NCBI GenBank assembly: GCA_020697375.1
Contig: JAJFBJ010000035.1
Coordinates: 1-30,923 of the forward strand
Source of the DNA: Nitrospira sp.
GTDB taxonomy: Bacteria; Nitrospirota; Nitrospiria; Nitrospirales; Nitrospiraceae
DNA length: 30,923 nucleotides
Reading direction: 5' to 3'
The position numbers were made by a program, and so were the translations under genes. Shown here piece after piece: positions 15,718 to 24,623 of the stretch; the stretch's first letter is position 1; each line of letters starts with the position of its first letter. The notes beneath the pieces were generated by a model, which saw only the letters and a program-made list of their open reading frames with translations, ran no database searches and was not told the DNA's origin.

Positions 15718-16646
15718 ACGACGTCTCGTACCACTTTTCCACTTTGGCCAAAAGCCTTCTGCGGCTTGCCGTTCAATTCGGCGCGGACCCCACCCGCATT
15801 GCCGAGGGTCACGGTAAACTGGTCCTGTGCTTTCCATTGAGCCTTTTCACCCGGGCGCAGCAACGCTTCCTGCGGGCTTCCCGCATCGACCTGCACCACC
15901 ACCCAGCTCAATTCGCTCGCATTGAGATCCAACACGAGCGGGCCATCAGACACCATCGGTCCATCCACGGACAATCCTGCGAGTGGGCCGTCGGATCCCG
16001 CTGAGGCGCCCGATTGCGCAGCGACCAGTTCCGGCTGTACGGACTTCTTCGCAACTGCCTCGGGGACGGCCACAGGGGCCGTGACTTTTTCCTGTCCAGG
16101 TTTCGAAGGGACGCTTGCCGGCTCCGCTTGTTTGAGCATTGGCGTAATCGCGGGCGGAAGCTCCAGTTCCTGGCGGGGCGCCGAATCGCGAGCCTCTCTG
16201 GCGAAAGGCGCGCTTTTCTTATTGAGCGGGGATGCATCCGAGTTTGACCGGCGCACGAGCGTAGAGGATTGTTCCCGGCTCAATAGGAAAATCAATGTCA
16301 CGATGGCCAGGGCAATGGCAATGCCCACTGCCCTGCGGTTGGCTTTCCGACGCCGCTCCTCCTCGGCCTGTCGCTGCCTCAGCCGTTCGCGCTCACCTTG
16401 CTTTTCATAGAAAGCGCCGGCGGACTGAACGAATCGATGAATCGCATCTTCTTCCTCCAAGCCGAGTGATCGCGCATAAGACCGCACAAACCCGCGAGCG
16501 AACACTTGATCAGGCAATTTGGCATAATTCCCCTCTTCAAGCGCCTTGATGAAATCGGATCGGATGCGAGTCTTCGAGGCCACCTCATCAACCGTAAGAC
16601 CTTTAGTCTCTCGAACCTGACGAAAAAATTCACCCACTGATTCCAT
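15705..16646 (-). CDS. rodZ: RodZ-like cell-shape protein with helix-turn-helix and DUF4115 domains
   Basis: A 313-residue protein with the RodZ layout: an N-terminal helix-turn-helix of the HTH_25 type (about residues 5-70, with FFRQVRETKGLTVDEVASKTRI), a charged Arg/Glu-rich juxtamembrane region (80-105), one membrane helix (about 106-123), a Pro/Ala/Ser-rich periplasmic linker, and a C-terminal beta domain of the DUF4115 type (about 235-313, with LSWVVVQVDAGSPQEALLRPGE and FTVTLGNAGGVRAELNGKP). RodZ links MreB filaments to the cell-wall elongation machinery. It is the last gene of the long run, 13 nt after the TPR lipoprotein gene. No mreB here. Confidence 0.9.
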   Translation of the reverse strand: MESVGEFFRQVRETKGLTVDEVASKTRIRSDFIKALEEGNYAKLPDQVFARGFVRSYARSLGLEEEDAIHRFVQSAGAFYEKQGERERLRQRQAEEERRRKANRRAVGIAIALAIVTLIFLLSREQSSTLVRRSNSDASPLNKKSAPFAREARDSAPRQELELPPAITPMLKQAEPASVPSKPGQEKVTAPVAVPEAVAKKSVQPELVAAQSGASAGSDGPLAGLSVDGPMVSDGPLVLDLNASELSWVVVQVDAGSPQEALLRPGEKAQWKAQDQFTVTLGNAGGVRAELNGKPQKAFGQSGKVVRDVVLRR

Positions 16647-16659
16647 CGTATCTATCCGC

Positions 16660-17361
16660 CTATGGTTTGAGCTTGCCGAGCAATTCCTGCGCCATGGCCG
16701 CTTGTTCTCCGCTCTTGTCCAATGTCCCTACTTTAGCCAGCGCTTCGCGCGCCCGCGCATCGAACCCGAGCTTGTGATATACGCGCCCCAATTCCAAATG
16801 CAGCATCGCGGGAGGCACATTCGGAGGCGTGACCGTTGTGGCGTCCTCCAGAACTTCCATCGCTCCCTGCAGGTCTCCTTCATGCATCAAGGCTTTGCCA
16901 AGATGGAATCGAGCCAGGTCCGGCGTCGGGTACAACGGGTTGCTGAGGGCCTGGCGGTAGGCCGCGATCGCATCCTTCCAACGATTCTGATTGGCCAGCA
17001 CCTGCCCTAAATACGTGTGAGCTTCAGAGTAATCTCCGTCGATATGGATTGATTCTCGGAACGCCTCTTCGGCCAGTTTGAACCGACCCTGAGAGGCATA
17101 AATATGCCCCAGTCCGTACTGTGCTTCCTTATTGTCGGGATTCAGCTTCACGGCTTTCTGAAAAGACACATAGGCCTGCTGTTGATCTGAATTCAGCCGG
17201 GCGATTCCCTCTTGATAAAATCCTTTCGATTTGCGCAGATTGTCTTCGTTGGCGCAGCCGGACAGAATGAAGAGACTCAACAGCAGTATCAGAAAGCGGT
17301 TACTCGCACTGCCGTGCATCATCAGCGCCGGGCAATTCTGATATCCACAACCCGCTATCAT
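16660..17361 (-). CDS. TPR-repeat lipoprotein
   Basis: A 233-residue predicted lipoprotein with lipobox FILSGC (Cys36) and about four tetratricopeptide repeats, recognisable by AYVSFQKAVKLNPDNKEAQYGLGHIYASQG, RFKLAEEAFRESIHIDGDYSEAH and DLARFHLGKALMHEGDLQGAMEVLEDA patterns. The layout resembles PilF/NlpI-type periplasmic scaffolds, but the exact partner is unknown. The start at 17361 makes an ATGA overlap with the pfkB-type gene and has GAGGA upstream; Met15 (17319) would give a shorter, more usual signal peptide and remains possible. It sits directly ahead of rodZ, which suggests an envelope or cell-wall role (inference). Confidence 0.85.
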   Translation of the reverse strand: MIAGCGYQNCPALMMHGSASNRFLILLLSLFILSGCANEDNLRKSKGFYQEGIARLNSDQQQAYVSFQKAVKLNPDNKEAQYGLGHIYASQGRFKLAEEAFRESIHIDGDYSEAHTYLGQVLANQNRWKDAIAAYRQALSNPLYPTPDLARFHLGKALMHEGDLQGAMEVLEDATTVTPPNVPPAMLHLELGRVYHKLGFDARAREALAKVGTLDKSGEQAAMAQELLGKLKP

Positions 17362-18275
17362 GAACCGATGTCCTCAAAGTGGGTGAGCCGCTTGAACTCC
17401 TTGAACCGAGCTTCAATCTCTTTGTAATCTAGGATTCTCAATCGGTCAAGGCTAAAGGCTTCTACGGTAAAGGACGCCATGACACTGCCAAAGATAATGG
17501 CTTGCCGCATCGCTTCCGGAGAACGGTTTCCGGTCGCCGCCAAATAACCCAGGAATCCTCCGGCGAATGTATCGCCGGCTCCGGTCGGATCATGCACTTC
17601 ATCCAGCGGAAAGGCGGGAGCCCCGAACACCTGCTTCTCATTGAACATCAGCACGCCGTATTCGCCGCGCTTGATGATCAGGTGTTTGGGTCCGCGCGAG
17701 AGAATTTTCTTGGCCACTTTGACGAGATTCGGGTCTTCACCCAATGCCCGTGCTTCCCCATCGTTGATGATGAGAATATCGATGTGTTGCAACACATTCC
17801 AGAGCGCATCCCGCTTGCCGTTTATCCAGAAGTTCATCGTGTCACAGGCCACCAGGCCCGGCCGCTTCACTTGCTGCAGTACATCGAGTTGCAATTCAGG
17901 ATCGATATTCCCCAGAAAGAGTACTTCCGGCAAACCGTACTGAGCGGGAATCTTCGGACGAAATGTCTCGAACACGTTCAACCGGGTATCCAAGGTCTGG
18001 GCCTCGTTCAATTGATGCGAGTAGGCCCCTTTCCAGCGGAAGGTTTCGCCCGGTCGCCGCTCCAGCCCCGCCAGGTCGATCTTCCGGCTCTTGAGAAACG
18101 CCACGTGCTGGTCGGGAAAATCTTCCCCGACGACTGCGATGAGATCAACGGAGGTGAAATAGCTGGCCGCCGTCGAAAAGAACGTCGCCGACCCACCAAG
18201 CACCTCAGCCACCTCACCGAACGGCGTTTTTACGGTATCCAGAGCCACCGACCCGACAACAAGTAGCTTACCCAT
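17358..18275 (-). CDS. PfkB-family sugar/nucleoside kinase
   Basis: A 305-residue ribokinase-fold kinase. Seen: GSVALDTVKTPFG at the N-terminus, the GGSATFFSTAASYF stretch (first PfkB signature region), IINDGEARAL, and the second signature DPTGAGDTFAGGFLGYLA, which holds the catalytic Asp and the anion hole. The substrate cannot be told from sequence. It starts 3 nt after the mtnP stop, and overlaps the next gene by 4 nt. Being next to MTA phosphorylase makes a role in purine/pentose salvage attractive, for instance handling a ribose or adenosine product, but that is inference only. Confidence 0.9.
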   Translation of the reverse strand: MGKLLVVGSVALDTVKTPFGEVAEVLGGSATFFSTAASYFTSVDLIAVVGEDFPDQHVAFLKSRKIDLAGLERRPGETFRWKGAYSHQLNEAQTLDTRLNVFETFRPKIPAQYGLPEVLFLGNIDPELQLDVLQQVKRPGLVACDTMNFWINGKRDALWNVLQHIDILIINDGEARALGEDPNLVKVAKKILSRGPKHLIIKRGEYGVLMFNEKQVFGAPAFPLDEVHDPTGAGDTFAGGFLGYLAATGNRSPEAMRQAIIFGSVMASFTVEAFSLDRLRILDYKEIEARFKEFKRLTHFEDIGS

Positions 18276-18278
18276 GCC

Positions 18279-19178
18279 TCACCGCTTTCCTTTCCGCATC
18301 CGCATGTAGGGAGCAATCAACAGATTCAACCGTCGCTTCGTAGAGGCAGGAATGCAATCCGGCGCGGTCACGATGGCATTTCGCAGCGCTTCCTGGCATT
18401 CGCATGGCCGGGCGGGTGACAACGTTGGCACAGCCGCCTTCAACAACTGCTTCGCGAGCGCGACATTCTTCAGAAGGGTGGCCAGGATGGCATCGACGGT
18501 CACCGATTGCTCCGTCTCATGCCAACAGTCGTAGTCTGTCGCCAGGGCCACTGTGGCATAACAAAGTTCGGCTTCACGGGCGAGCTTGGCCTCCGGCATG
18601 TTGGTCATACCGATCACATCCACCCCCCATTGGCGATACAACCGGGACTCTGCCTTGGTCGAAAATTGAGGCCCCTCCATGCACACATAGGTACCACCCC
18701 TCTGCAGTGTTGCTCCCAGGGAACGCCCCGCCTGCTCAAGCACATCGGCCAGCACGGCGCAGACGGGCTCTCCGAACCCCACATGGGCTACGATGCCTTC
18801 CTCGAAAAAAGTCGAGGCGCGTTGCTTTGTGAGATCGATAAACTGATCCGGCAGCACCACGTCGCCGGGGTGAATCGACTCCTTCATGCTGCCGACGGCG
18901 CTGATCGAAATCACTTGGGTGATCCCAAGCGATTTGAGGGCATAGATATTGGCGCGATAATTGATACGGGTTGGATTGGTCCGATGTCCCCGGCCATGCC
19001 GCGAGAGAAATGCGACCGGGACACCGCCCAGGGAGCCCAGGACAATGGCATCCGAAGGTGCGCCGAATGGGGTACGCATGCGCGTTTCGCGAACTTTTTC
19101 CATTCCCTCAATGTCGTACAAGCCGCTCCCGCCGATAATGCCGATAGCGGCTTGGCCTGTTTTTTTCGATTGTGTCAT
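18279..19178 (-). CDS. mtnP: S-methyl-5'-thioadenosine phosphorylase
   Basis: A 299-residue phosphorylase that splits methylthioadenosine into adenine and 5-methylthioribose-1-phosphate. Seen: IGIIGGSGLYDIEG (phosphate loop), FLSRHGRGHRTNP and INYRANIYALKSLG, the ISISAVGSM stretch, EGPQFSTKAESRLYR, GMTNMPEAKLAREAELCYA, and TDYDCWHE. The Asp in the last motif, where purine nucleoside phosphorylases of the same fold have Asn, points to 6-amino purines and so to MTAP. The C-terminus is slightly longer than usual and basic (MRMRKGKR). Its ATG overlaps the miaA stop by 4 nt. No other methionine salvage gene is near, so the fate of methylthioribose phosphate is open. Confidence 0.94.
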   Translation of the reverse strand: MTQSKKTGQAAIGIIGGSGLYDIEGMEKVRETRMRTPFGAPSDAIVLGSLGGVPVAFLSRHGRGHRTNPTRINYRANIYALKSLGITQVISISAVGSMKESIHPGDVVLPDQFIDLTKQRASTFFEEGIVAHVGFGEPVCAVLADVLEQAGRSLGATLQRGGTYVCMEGPQFSTKAESRLYRQWGVDVIGMTNMPEAKLAREAELCYATVALATDYDCWHETEQSVTVDAILATLLKNVALAKQLLKAAVPTLSPARPCECQEALRNAIVTAPDCIPASTKRRLNLLIAPYMRMRKGKR

Positions 19179-20206
19179 ACGGTCGATTCCGTTTCCATTG
19201 TAAGCGTGGCCGGTGGCGCGCCCGCCGGTCGTCGGTTATCCAAATCCTGCATAAACGTACGAACCGTCTCGAGGAGATGCCCGGCCACACTTTCCGGACT
19301 GTCTTGCCCATCGAGGGACCACCAGCGCAGGCCCGGCTCCTTCCGAAACCATGTCAGCTGTCGTTTGGCGAAGTGCCTGGTATCACGCTTCAACAGGCGA
19401 CGGGCTTCGGCCTGGTTGTATTCACCGGCGAGATATCCGGCAACCTGCCGGTAGCCCAATCCCTTCATCGCTCCCGACTCGCGCCCATACTCCTTGGCCA
19501 GCAGCTCTTCGGTCTCCTGTATCAATCCCGCTCCAAACATCGCATCGACCCGTTGATCGATGCGGCGGTAGAGGGCTTGCCGATCCCGATTCAATCCGAT
19601 CATGAGCACTGAAAAGGATTGCTCCGAAAAACGATGCTGGCGGTGGACCTCTGAAAGAAGTTGTCCCGACAAATAGTGCACTTCGAGCGCTCGCACGATC
19701 TTGACTTCATCATGAGGATGAAGCCGCGCGGCCAAATCAGGATCGACCCGCTTCAATTCAGCGTGAAGAAAATGCCTTCCCTGCGCGCGAGCCTCCTGCA
19801 GCAATGACGCCCGAAATGCGTGGTCCGCACGCGGGACATCGCAGAGTCCATGGATCAGCGTCCGGACATACAAGCCCGTGCCACCGACAACCAATGGAAG
19901 TCGCCGTTCTGAATAGAGCCGTTCGATTTCCTCCAGGGCCAGTTCTCTGTAACGTCCGGCATCGAACGACTCGCCGGGATCGACCAGATCGATGAGCCGG
20001 TGAGGCACCCCTCGACGCTGCTCCGGCTTTGGTTTGTCGGTCGCAATGTCCATCCCTCGATAGACCTGACGGGAATCCGCCGTCAACAGATCGGTGCTCA
20101 GCTCTTGCGCCAGCCTGGCCCCGATCTCACTTTTGCCGACTGCCGTCGGACCAACCAGCACGACCAGAGGCCGCAATGACAAGGCCGATTCCGACAGCCG
20201 CACCAT
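19175..20206 (-). CDS. miaA: tRNA dimethylallyltransferase MiaA
   Basis: A 343-residue prenyltransferase that adds dimethylallyl to A37 of tRNAs that read codons starting with U. Landmarks: VVLVGPTAVGKSEIGARLA (P-loop), LLTADSRQVYRGMDIATDKP, HRLIDLVDPGESFDAGRYR, PLVVGGTGLYVRTLIHG, and AMKGLGYRQVAGYL with RRLLKRDTRHFAKRQLTWFR in the C-terminal half. Length is slightly above the common 300-320 because of a Pro/Ala-rich tail. It starts 18 nt after mutL; the mutL-miaA pair is also adjacent in enterobacteria and others, so the order is ancient or convenient. Confidence 0.96.
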   Translation of the reverse strand: MVRLSESALSLRPLVVLVGPTAVGKSEIGARLAQELSTDLLTADSRQVYRGMDIATDKPKPEQRRGVPHRLIDLVDPGESFDAGRYRELALEEIERLYSERRLPLVVGGTGLYVRTLIHGLCDVPRADHAFRASLLQEARAQGRHFLHAELKRVDPDLAARLHPHDEVKIVRALEVHYLSGQLLSEVHRQHRFSEQSFSVLMIGLNRDRQALYRRIDQRVDAMFGAGLIQETEELLAKEYGRESGAMKGLGYRQVAGYLAGEYNQAEARRLLKRDTRHFAKRQLTWFRKEPGLRWWSLDGQDSPESVAGHLLETVRTFMQDLDNRRPAGAPPATLTMETESTV

Positions 20207-20224
20207 ACCTATCTGCTCCTTCGC

Positions 20225-22036
20225 CTATGCGCGGTCGAACATGCGGGCCAACTCGTCGGCCGACAAACGGAACGCCACACGGCGACCATGGGGACAGGTC
20301 ATGATCAAGCCCTCCGCCACCCAATCCTCCACTAATCGTTTGATCTCGGGAAGCGCCATGGATCGACCGGCCCGCACGGCTCCATGGCAGGCCAATGACG
20401 CCAGAACAGGCTTTACTTTCGATTCAAATGAGGAGATCGAATCCCACTGGTCGAGATCGTCGACCACATCTTGCACAAGCACGGCCAGGTCGGCGTGCCC
20501 TACTAGAATCGGCAGACTGCGGATCAAGAACGACGAAGGGCCGAAAGGCTCGATCTGCAATCCCAGCCGTTCCAATTCCGCCAGATGACGCCGGAGAATA
20601 AAAGCCTGTTGAACCGGCAGCTCCAATGGCTCCGGCAGCAGCAATGGCTGTGACGGCAGACTGCGACCTTGCCAGGCTCGCCATAAGCGTTCGAACAGCA
20701 CCCGCTCATGGGCCGTGTGCTGATCGATCACCTGGAGTTCGGTTCCCACCTGCACGACCAGAAAGGTGCGGCTCATCTGACCCAGCGGGAGAATGTCCGC
20801 CGTCGCAGTAATGTCGTACCGCGTGCCTGCTTCCCGGACTAAGGAAGTTTGGGCGTCCGCCGAAACGTCCGGGGATAGAACGTCATCCGTATTGACGTTT
20901 GACCTAGAGGATTCCACGTCTATTCCCAGAAGCGCGCCTGCGCGTTGTTCCGAAGGAAACGGAACGGGTGCCGATGGGGCTTGGCCGCTCCGATGAGCAT
21001 GGGCGGAACCTGCGATTGAGGATTCTACCTGAACGCGTCCAAGAGTATGGCGCACCGCGGAACGAACCACCTGATGTACCTGTTCCGTGTCGGCGAACCG
21101 TACGTCTCGTTTGGTCGGATGCACATTGACATCGACCCGTTGGGGCTCGATATCGAGAAACAGCACAAAAAGCGGAGCTAGGCCCTTGGCAAGGAAGGAA
21201 CTATACCCGTCGATGATCGCATGTTGCACGGTGCCGTTCTTGATCGGCCGGCGATTGACGAATAATTCTTGAGGAGTCCGCCCTGCGCGTGCCCGCACCG
21301 GATCGATGATGAACCCCTTGACGGACAGGCCATTGCGCTCCGATTCGACGGCCAATGCCCGGTCCCCGAATACCGCGCGGTAGACTTGCAGCACACGATC
21401 GCGATGTGAGGGCACGCCGGGCAGGTTGAACACCTCGTATCCATTATGTAATAAGCGAATATGGACCTGCGGCCAGGCCAACCCTGCCTGCTGGACCGCG
21501 TGGCTGATGTGGGAAAATTCGGTTGTCGCCGATTTGAGAAATTTCTTGCGGGCCGGGGTATTGTAGAAAAGCTCCGAGACCTCGATAGAGGTACCGGGGA
21601 CCGCCGCGGCATCGTCTATCCGTTCTATCGTTCCCTCTGTCAGCCAAAGCTGCGTCCCCACCTGATCGTTTCGACTCACCGTGGTCAGACGGAGCTTTGA
21701 TACGGCCGCAATACTCGGCAACGCCTCCCCACGAAATCCCATGGTGCGAATGGCGCCCAGTTGCCGGTCGGATTGCAGTTTACTCGTGGCATGCCGCTCA
21801 AAAGCCACGCCGGCATCAGCGCGCGACATGCCTTCGCCGTCGTCGGTGACCCGGATCAGCCCGAGGCCTCCTTCTTTGATTTCGACGGTGATCGCACTGC
21901 TACCGGCGTCAAGACTGTTCTCCACCAATTCCTTCACGACCGCCGCGGGACGTTCCACTACTTCCCCGGCCGCAATCCGGCCGATGACATCGTTCGGCAG
22001 GACCTGAATTTTTCCCGGGCTACTGACTATGTTCAT
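20225..22036 (-). CDS. mutL: DNA mismatch repair protein MutL
   Basis: A 603-residue MutL. The N-terminal GHKL ATPase shows VKELVENSLDAG (motif I), DDGEGMSRADAG, HATSKL and RTMGFRGEALPSIAAVS; then comes the transducer domain with QELFVNRRPIKN and the VDVNVHPTKRDVRF segment. The C-terminal dimer domain has DQHTAHERVLFE, close to the DQHA(x)2E(x)4E metal motif of nicking MutL proteins (Ala to Thr), plus ACHGAVRAG and CPHGRR, the companion motifs. So this is probably the endonuclease type used where MutH is missing. ATG at 22036 is preferred over an upstream TTG at 22063, since homologues begin just before GKIQVLP; neither has a good ribosome binding site. Confidence 0.95.
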   Translation of the reverse strand: MNIVSSPGKIQVLPNDVIGRIAAGEVVERPAAVVKELVENSLDAGSSAITVEIKEGGLGLIRVTDDGEGMSRADAGVAFERHATSKLQSDRQLGAIRTMGFRGEALPSIAAVSKLRLTTVSRNDQVGTQLWLTEGTIERIDDAAAVPGTSIEVSELFYNTPARKKFLKSATTEFSHISHAVQQAGLAWPQVHIRLLHNGYEVFNLPGVPSHRDRVLQVYRAVFGDRALAVESERNGLSVKGFIIDPVRARAGRTPQELFVNRRPIKNGTVQHAIIDGYSSFLAKGLAPLFVLFLDIEPQRVDVNVHPTKRDVRFADTEQVHQVVRSAVRHTLGRVQVESSIAGSAHAHRSGQAPSAPVPFPSEQRAGALLGIDVESSRSNVNTDDVLSPDVSADAQTSLVREAGTRYDITATADILPLGQMSRTFLVVQVGTELQVIDQHTAHERVLFERLWRAWQGRSLPSQPLLLPEPLELPVQQAFILRRHLAELERLGLQIEPFGPSSFLIRSLPILVGHADLAVLVQDVVDDLDQWDSISSFESKVKPVLASLACHGAVRAGRSMALPEIKRLVEDWVAEGLIMTCPHGRRVAFRLSADELARMFDRA

Positions 22037-22109
22037 GGGAGGTGAGGCCCTCTGCGGATCCAATCGAAGGAGGAATCGGTGGAAAGGAGGCTGCCCAGCA
22101 GACCGGAGG

Positions 22110-22889
22110 TCATCGAATCTCGGCCATCTTCGTCTTCGCGAGCTTCGCTTCGTCTGATGTGGAATACTCCTCGATTACCCGCTTGAAATACTTGCGCGAT
22201 TTGGCCGTATCCCCCGTTTCCGCCGCCGAGAGGCCTAGCTTGAAGAGCGAGGCAGGCACCTTTTCATTTCCCGCATATTCATTCACGACATGCTCGAATG
22301 ATTGCATCGCTCTGATGTAATCCTTCTGGCCGTAGTACGATTCACCGAGCCAATAATGCGCATTGGGAGTGAGCGAAGTCGAGGGAAAGTCTTTGATGAA
22401 ACGCTGGAATCCATTGACCGCGAGATCGAACTTGCCGTTGAGGTAATCATTGTAGGCGAGGTTAAAAGCGGAGGTCGGTGTAATCGATGGTACGCCCGGC
22501 ACGATGGACGGTGGATCAAGTGGTCCTCCCGGTTTCGTCGCTCTCGCCTGACGAGTCGATTCGGCGAGCGCGAAGTCAGACCGCATGGAGGCTGCCTGGG
22601 CGAATTGCATCTCTTCGATTTTTGACAGACGTCCCTCTAACCTTTGAAGCCGGGTCAAAGCGTCGTCAGACCGCAGTTTTCCACCCTCCGGTTCACGCAC
22701 GCGTTCGAGCGATTCCAAGCGGCGCTGCATCGCCTCGAAACGCTTCTGTTCCTGATCCTGCGTTTTGGCGATGATGGAGATTTGATCCCGTATTTCCAAA
22801 AAATCGGCATGCTTCGCACAGCCTGCCAGAAGAAGGCTGGAAACCAAGCCTGCGCTTATCTGCAATGACACCACGAATCGGCGGCTCAT
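22110..22889 (-). CDS. ybgF: Tol-Pal system YbgF/CpoB-type protein, second copy
   Basis: A 259-residue predicted lipoprotein: lipobox LLLAGC with Cys24, a coiled-coil of about 90 residues (EIRDQISIIAKTQDQEQKRF to SKIEEMQ), a Pro-rich linker, and three C-terminal TPRs with AFNLAYNDYLNGKFDLAVNGF, NAHYWLGESYYGQKDYIRAMQSF and KVPASLFKLGLSAAETGDTAKSRKYFKRVI. This layout is that of YbgF/CpoB, the periplasmic partner of TolA that tunes peptidoglycan synthesis at constriction. Classical CpoB is soluble, so a lipid anchor is a variation. The ATG overlaps the stop of the larger YbgF-like gene by 4 nt. Confidence 0.88.
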   Translation of the reverse strand: MSRRFVVSLQISAGLVSSLLLAGCAKHADFLEIRDQISIIAKTQDQEQKRFEAMQRRLESLERVREPEGGKLRSDDALTRLQRLEGRLSKIEEMQFAQAASMRSDFALAESTRQARATKPGGPLDPPSIVPGVPSITPTSAFNLAYNDYLNGKFDLAVNGFQRFIKDFPSTSLTPNAHYWLGESYYGQKDYIRAMQSFEHVVNEYAGNEKVPASLFKLGLSAAETGDTAKSRKYFKRVIEEYSTSDEAKLAKTKMAEIR

Positions 22890-24559
22890 CGTTCGTGCGA
22901 CTCCTTTAGTTGATTCAGTTTGTCAATGGCTTTATTGGCTTCGGGCGACCGTGGATACAAATCGATGACCTGCTTCAATGTAGAAGCGGCCCGTTTTCGA
23001 TCCTTCAGCGCCAGGTACGCATAGCCCTTTTTCAACAGCGCGGCCGGCACCTTTTCGCTGGCGGGATGATTCAACTGCACCTGATCATAGGCATCGATCG
23101 CACGAGGGTAGTCTTTCTTGCCGTAGTACGACTCGCCCAGCCAAAACCGGGCGTTGGGGGCCAGATCCGAATGGGGATGTTGAACAAGAAATTCAGCAAA
23201 TCCCTGGCGAGCGCCTTCCAAATCTCCGTCCTTGAAACGGGTCAGGGTTCGTTCATACGATTCACGGTCCGCCATCAAGGCGGCACTTCGGTTTTCTGAA
23301 CGAGTGGCGGAGCCGTTGGACGGGATCGGCGACGGCGCCGCTTCCGGAACCGGCATGGCATGCGTCTGAGCGAGCGGCGTGACTTCGGCGACAGTCGAAG
23401 CTTGTTCGGCCCGCTGCGAAGCGCTCGCCCGAAGCGCGGAGAGATGCTGTTCTACCTGCTTTAAGAACGTATGCTGATTCTCCAGATTCTTGTCCAGAGT
23501 CTGGATCTGAGCCTGAACATGCGCCAGTTCACGCGCCGTCTCTTCGAGGCGGCGTTCCTGTTCGTCTCCGCGAGACACAAATTTTCCACCGGCATTTTCC
23601 AATGCCCTGGCTACAGACGAGACGCTTCGGTTTACTTCATTCAAATGATCCGCCGTCACCTTGTTATCCGCGTCGATTTTACCGGCCAGCGCATCGGTCC
23701 GCCGGCTCAACGCGGTCGTCTCTTGATCCACGGATGCGGCCAGGTGCTTTACCGTCTGGTCTTGCTGCACGACACGTTCACCCAAGCTGCCCAGCGCTTG
23801 CCTGAAATCCACCAGTGCTTGATTGAACTTCGAAACTTGGTCCGACAGAACCTTGTTTTGAGCATCCAGCTGGGACACATTGTGCGACCGAGTTTCCAGG
23901 GCGTGCAGAAGTTTTTGCTGTTCATCCAGCCGCGAGTCCACTTTTTGCGCGAGTGCCGTGTTGGTCTTTTGAACCGCCTCGAGCATGTTTTTCTGTATGG
24001 CGTCGATATGGGCGGTGACTTGATCCAGCCGGACTGTCGCGGCCGCGACTTCGGCGCGGCTTCTGTCGCGTTCTCCCTTGAGCATGGCATCCTGGTCCAC
24101 CAGCTGCTTTTCGACCCATCCCAATCGCTTATTGCTTTCCGCCGAGCGTTTCTCGCTTTCGGCCGTCCGCTGGTCGCTGTCACTGATTCGCTGATTGAGC
24201 TTTGCTATCTTATTCAGCAGGTCATCTTCCCGATGTTCCAATTCCTGGGTGCGATGGATGGCTTTATCCACATCGCCGCGCAAGGTGGGAATGTCCTGTT
24301 CCCGCAATGATACGATCTCTTGGTTCTGGCGAGCCCGAGTCTGGGCAAGCTCCTCCGTCGATTGCTTGATGCGACGCTGGAGCTCCCGTTCGGTTTGCTT
24401 CAGATCAGCTTGCTGGGCCACACACCCCGCCAACAAGACAAGGCCCCCGGCTACGAGCACCAAGATCCCGCACCGTTGACCATGCTTTGACGAAAATCTC
24501 ATGCCCGCTGTCGACGGTTGTTTCAATCTGTAATTGCGATGAGGCCATCCACTATCCAT
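22886..24559 (-). CDS. Large coiled-coil YbgF-like lipoprotein, first copy
   Basis: A 557-residue predicted lipoprotein: lipobox VLLAGC (Cys46, long N-region), then a very long coiled-coil (about residues 50-385) with heptad-like runs rich in Gln, Lys and Glu, a Pro/Ser linker, and a C-terminal TPR domain (about 430-550) with ARFWLGESYYGKKDYPRAIDAYDQV that closely mirrors the next gene. It is about twice the length of ordinary YbgF. Start 24559 is chosen because GGGAG lies 7 nt upstream; frames from 24598 and 24502 are alternatives. The long rod could bridge outer membrane and cell wall. Gap of 64 nt to pal upstream. Confidence 0.85.
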   Translation of the reverse strand: MDSGWPHRNYRLKQPSTAGMRFSSKHGQRCGILVLVAGGLVLLAGCVAQQADLKQTERELQRRIKQSTEELAQTRARQNQEIVSLREQDIPTLRGDVDKAIHRTQELEHREDDLLNKIAKLNQRISDSDQRTAESEKRSAESNKRLGWVEKQLVDQDAMLKGERDRSRAEVAAATVRLDQVTAHIDAIQKNMLEAVQKTNTALAQKVDSRLDEQQKLLHALETRSHNVSQLDAQNKVLSDQVSKFNQALVDFRQALGSLGERVVQQDQTVKHLAASVDQETTALSRRTDALAGKIDADNKVTADHLNEVNRSVSSVARALENAGGKFVSRGDEQERRLEETARELAHVQAQIQTLDKNLENQHTFLKQVEQHLSALRASASQRAEQASTVAEVTPLAQTHAMPVPEAAPSPIPSNGSATRSENRSAALMADRESYERTLTRFKDGDLEGARQGFAEFLVQHPHSDLAPNARFWLGESYYGKKDYPRAIDAYDQVQLNHPASEKVPAALLKKGYAYLALKDRKRAASTLKQVIDLYPRSPEANKAIDKLNQLKESHER

Positions 24560-24623
24560 GACAAGTCTCCCTTGACCGGCGTCTGTTTCGGGAATCATGT
24601 CACATCGTCTCTGATCGTAATAG

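Noticed and set aside
23471..24310. Long plus-strand open frame opposite the large YbgF-like gene
   Set aside because: It is antisense to a well-supported coiled-coil lipoprotein, with no ribosome binding site or known domain.
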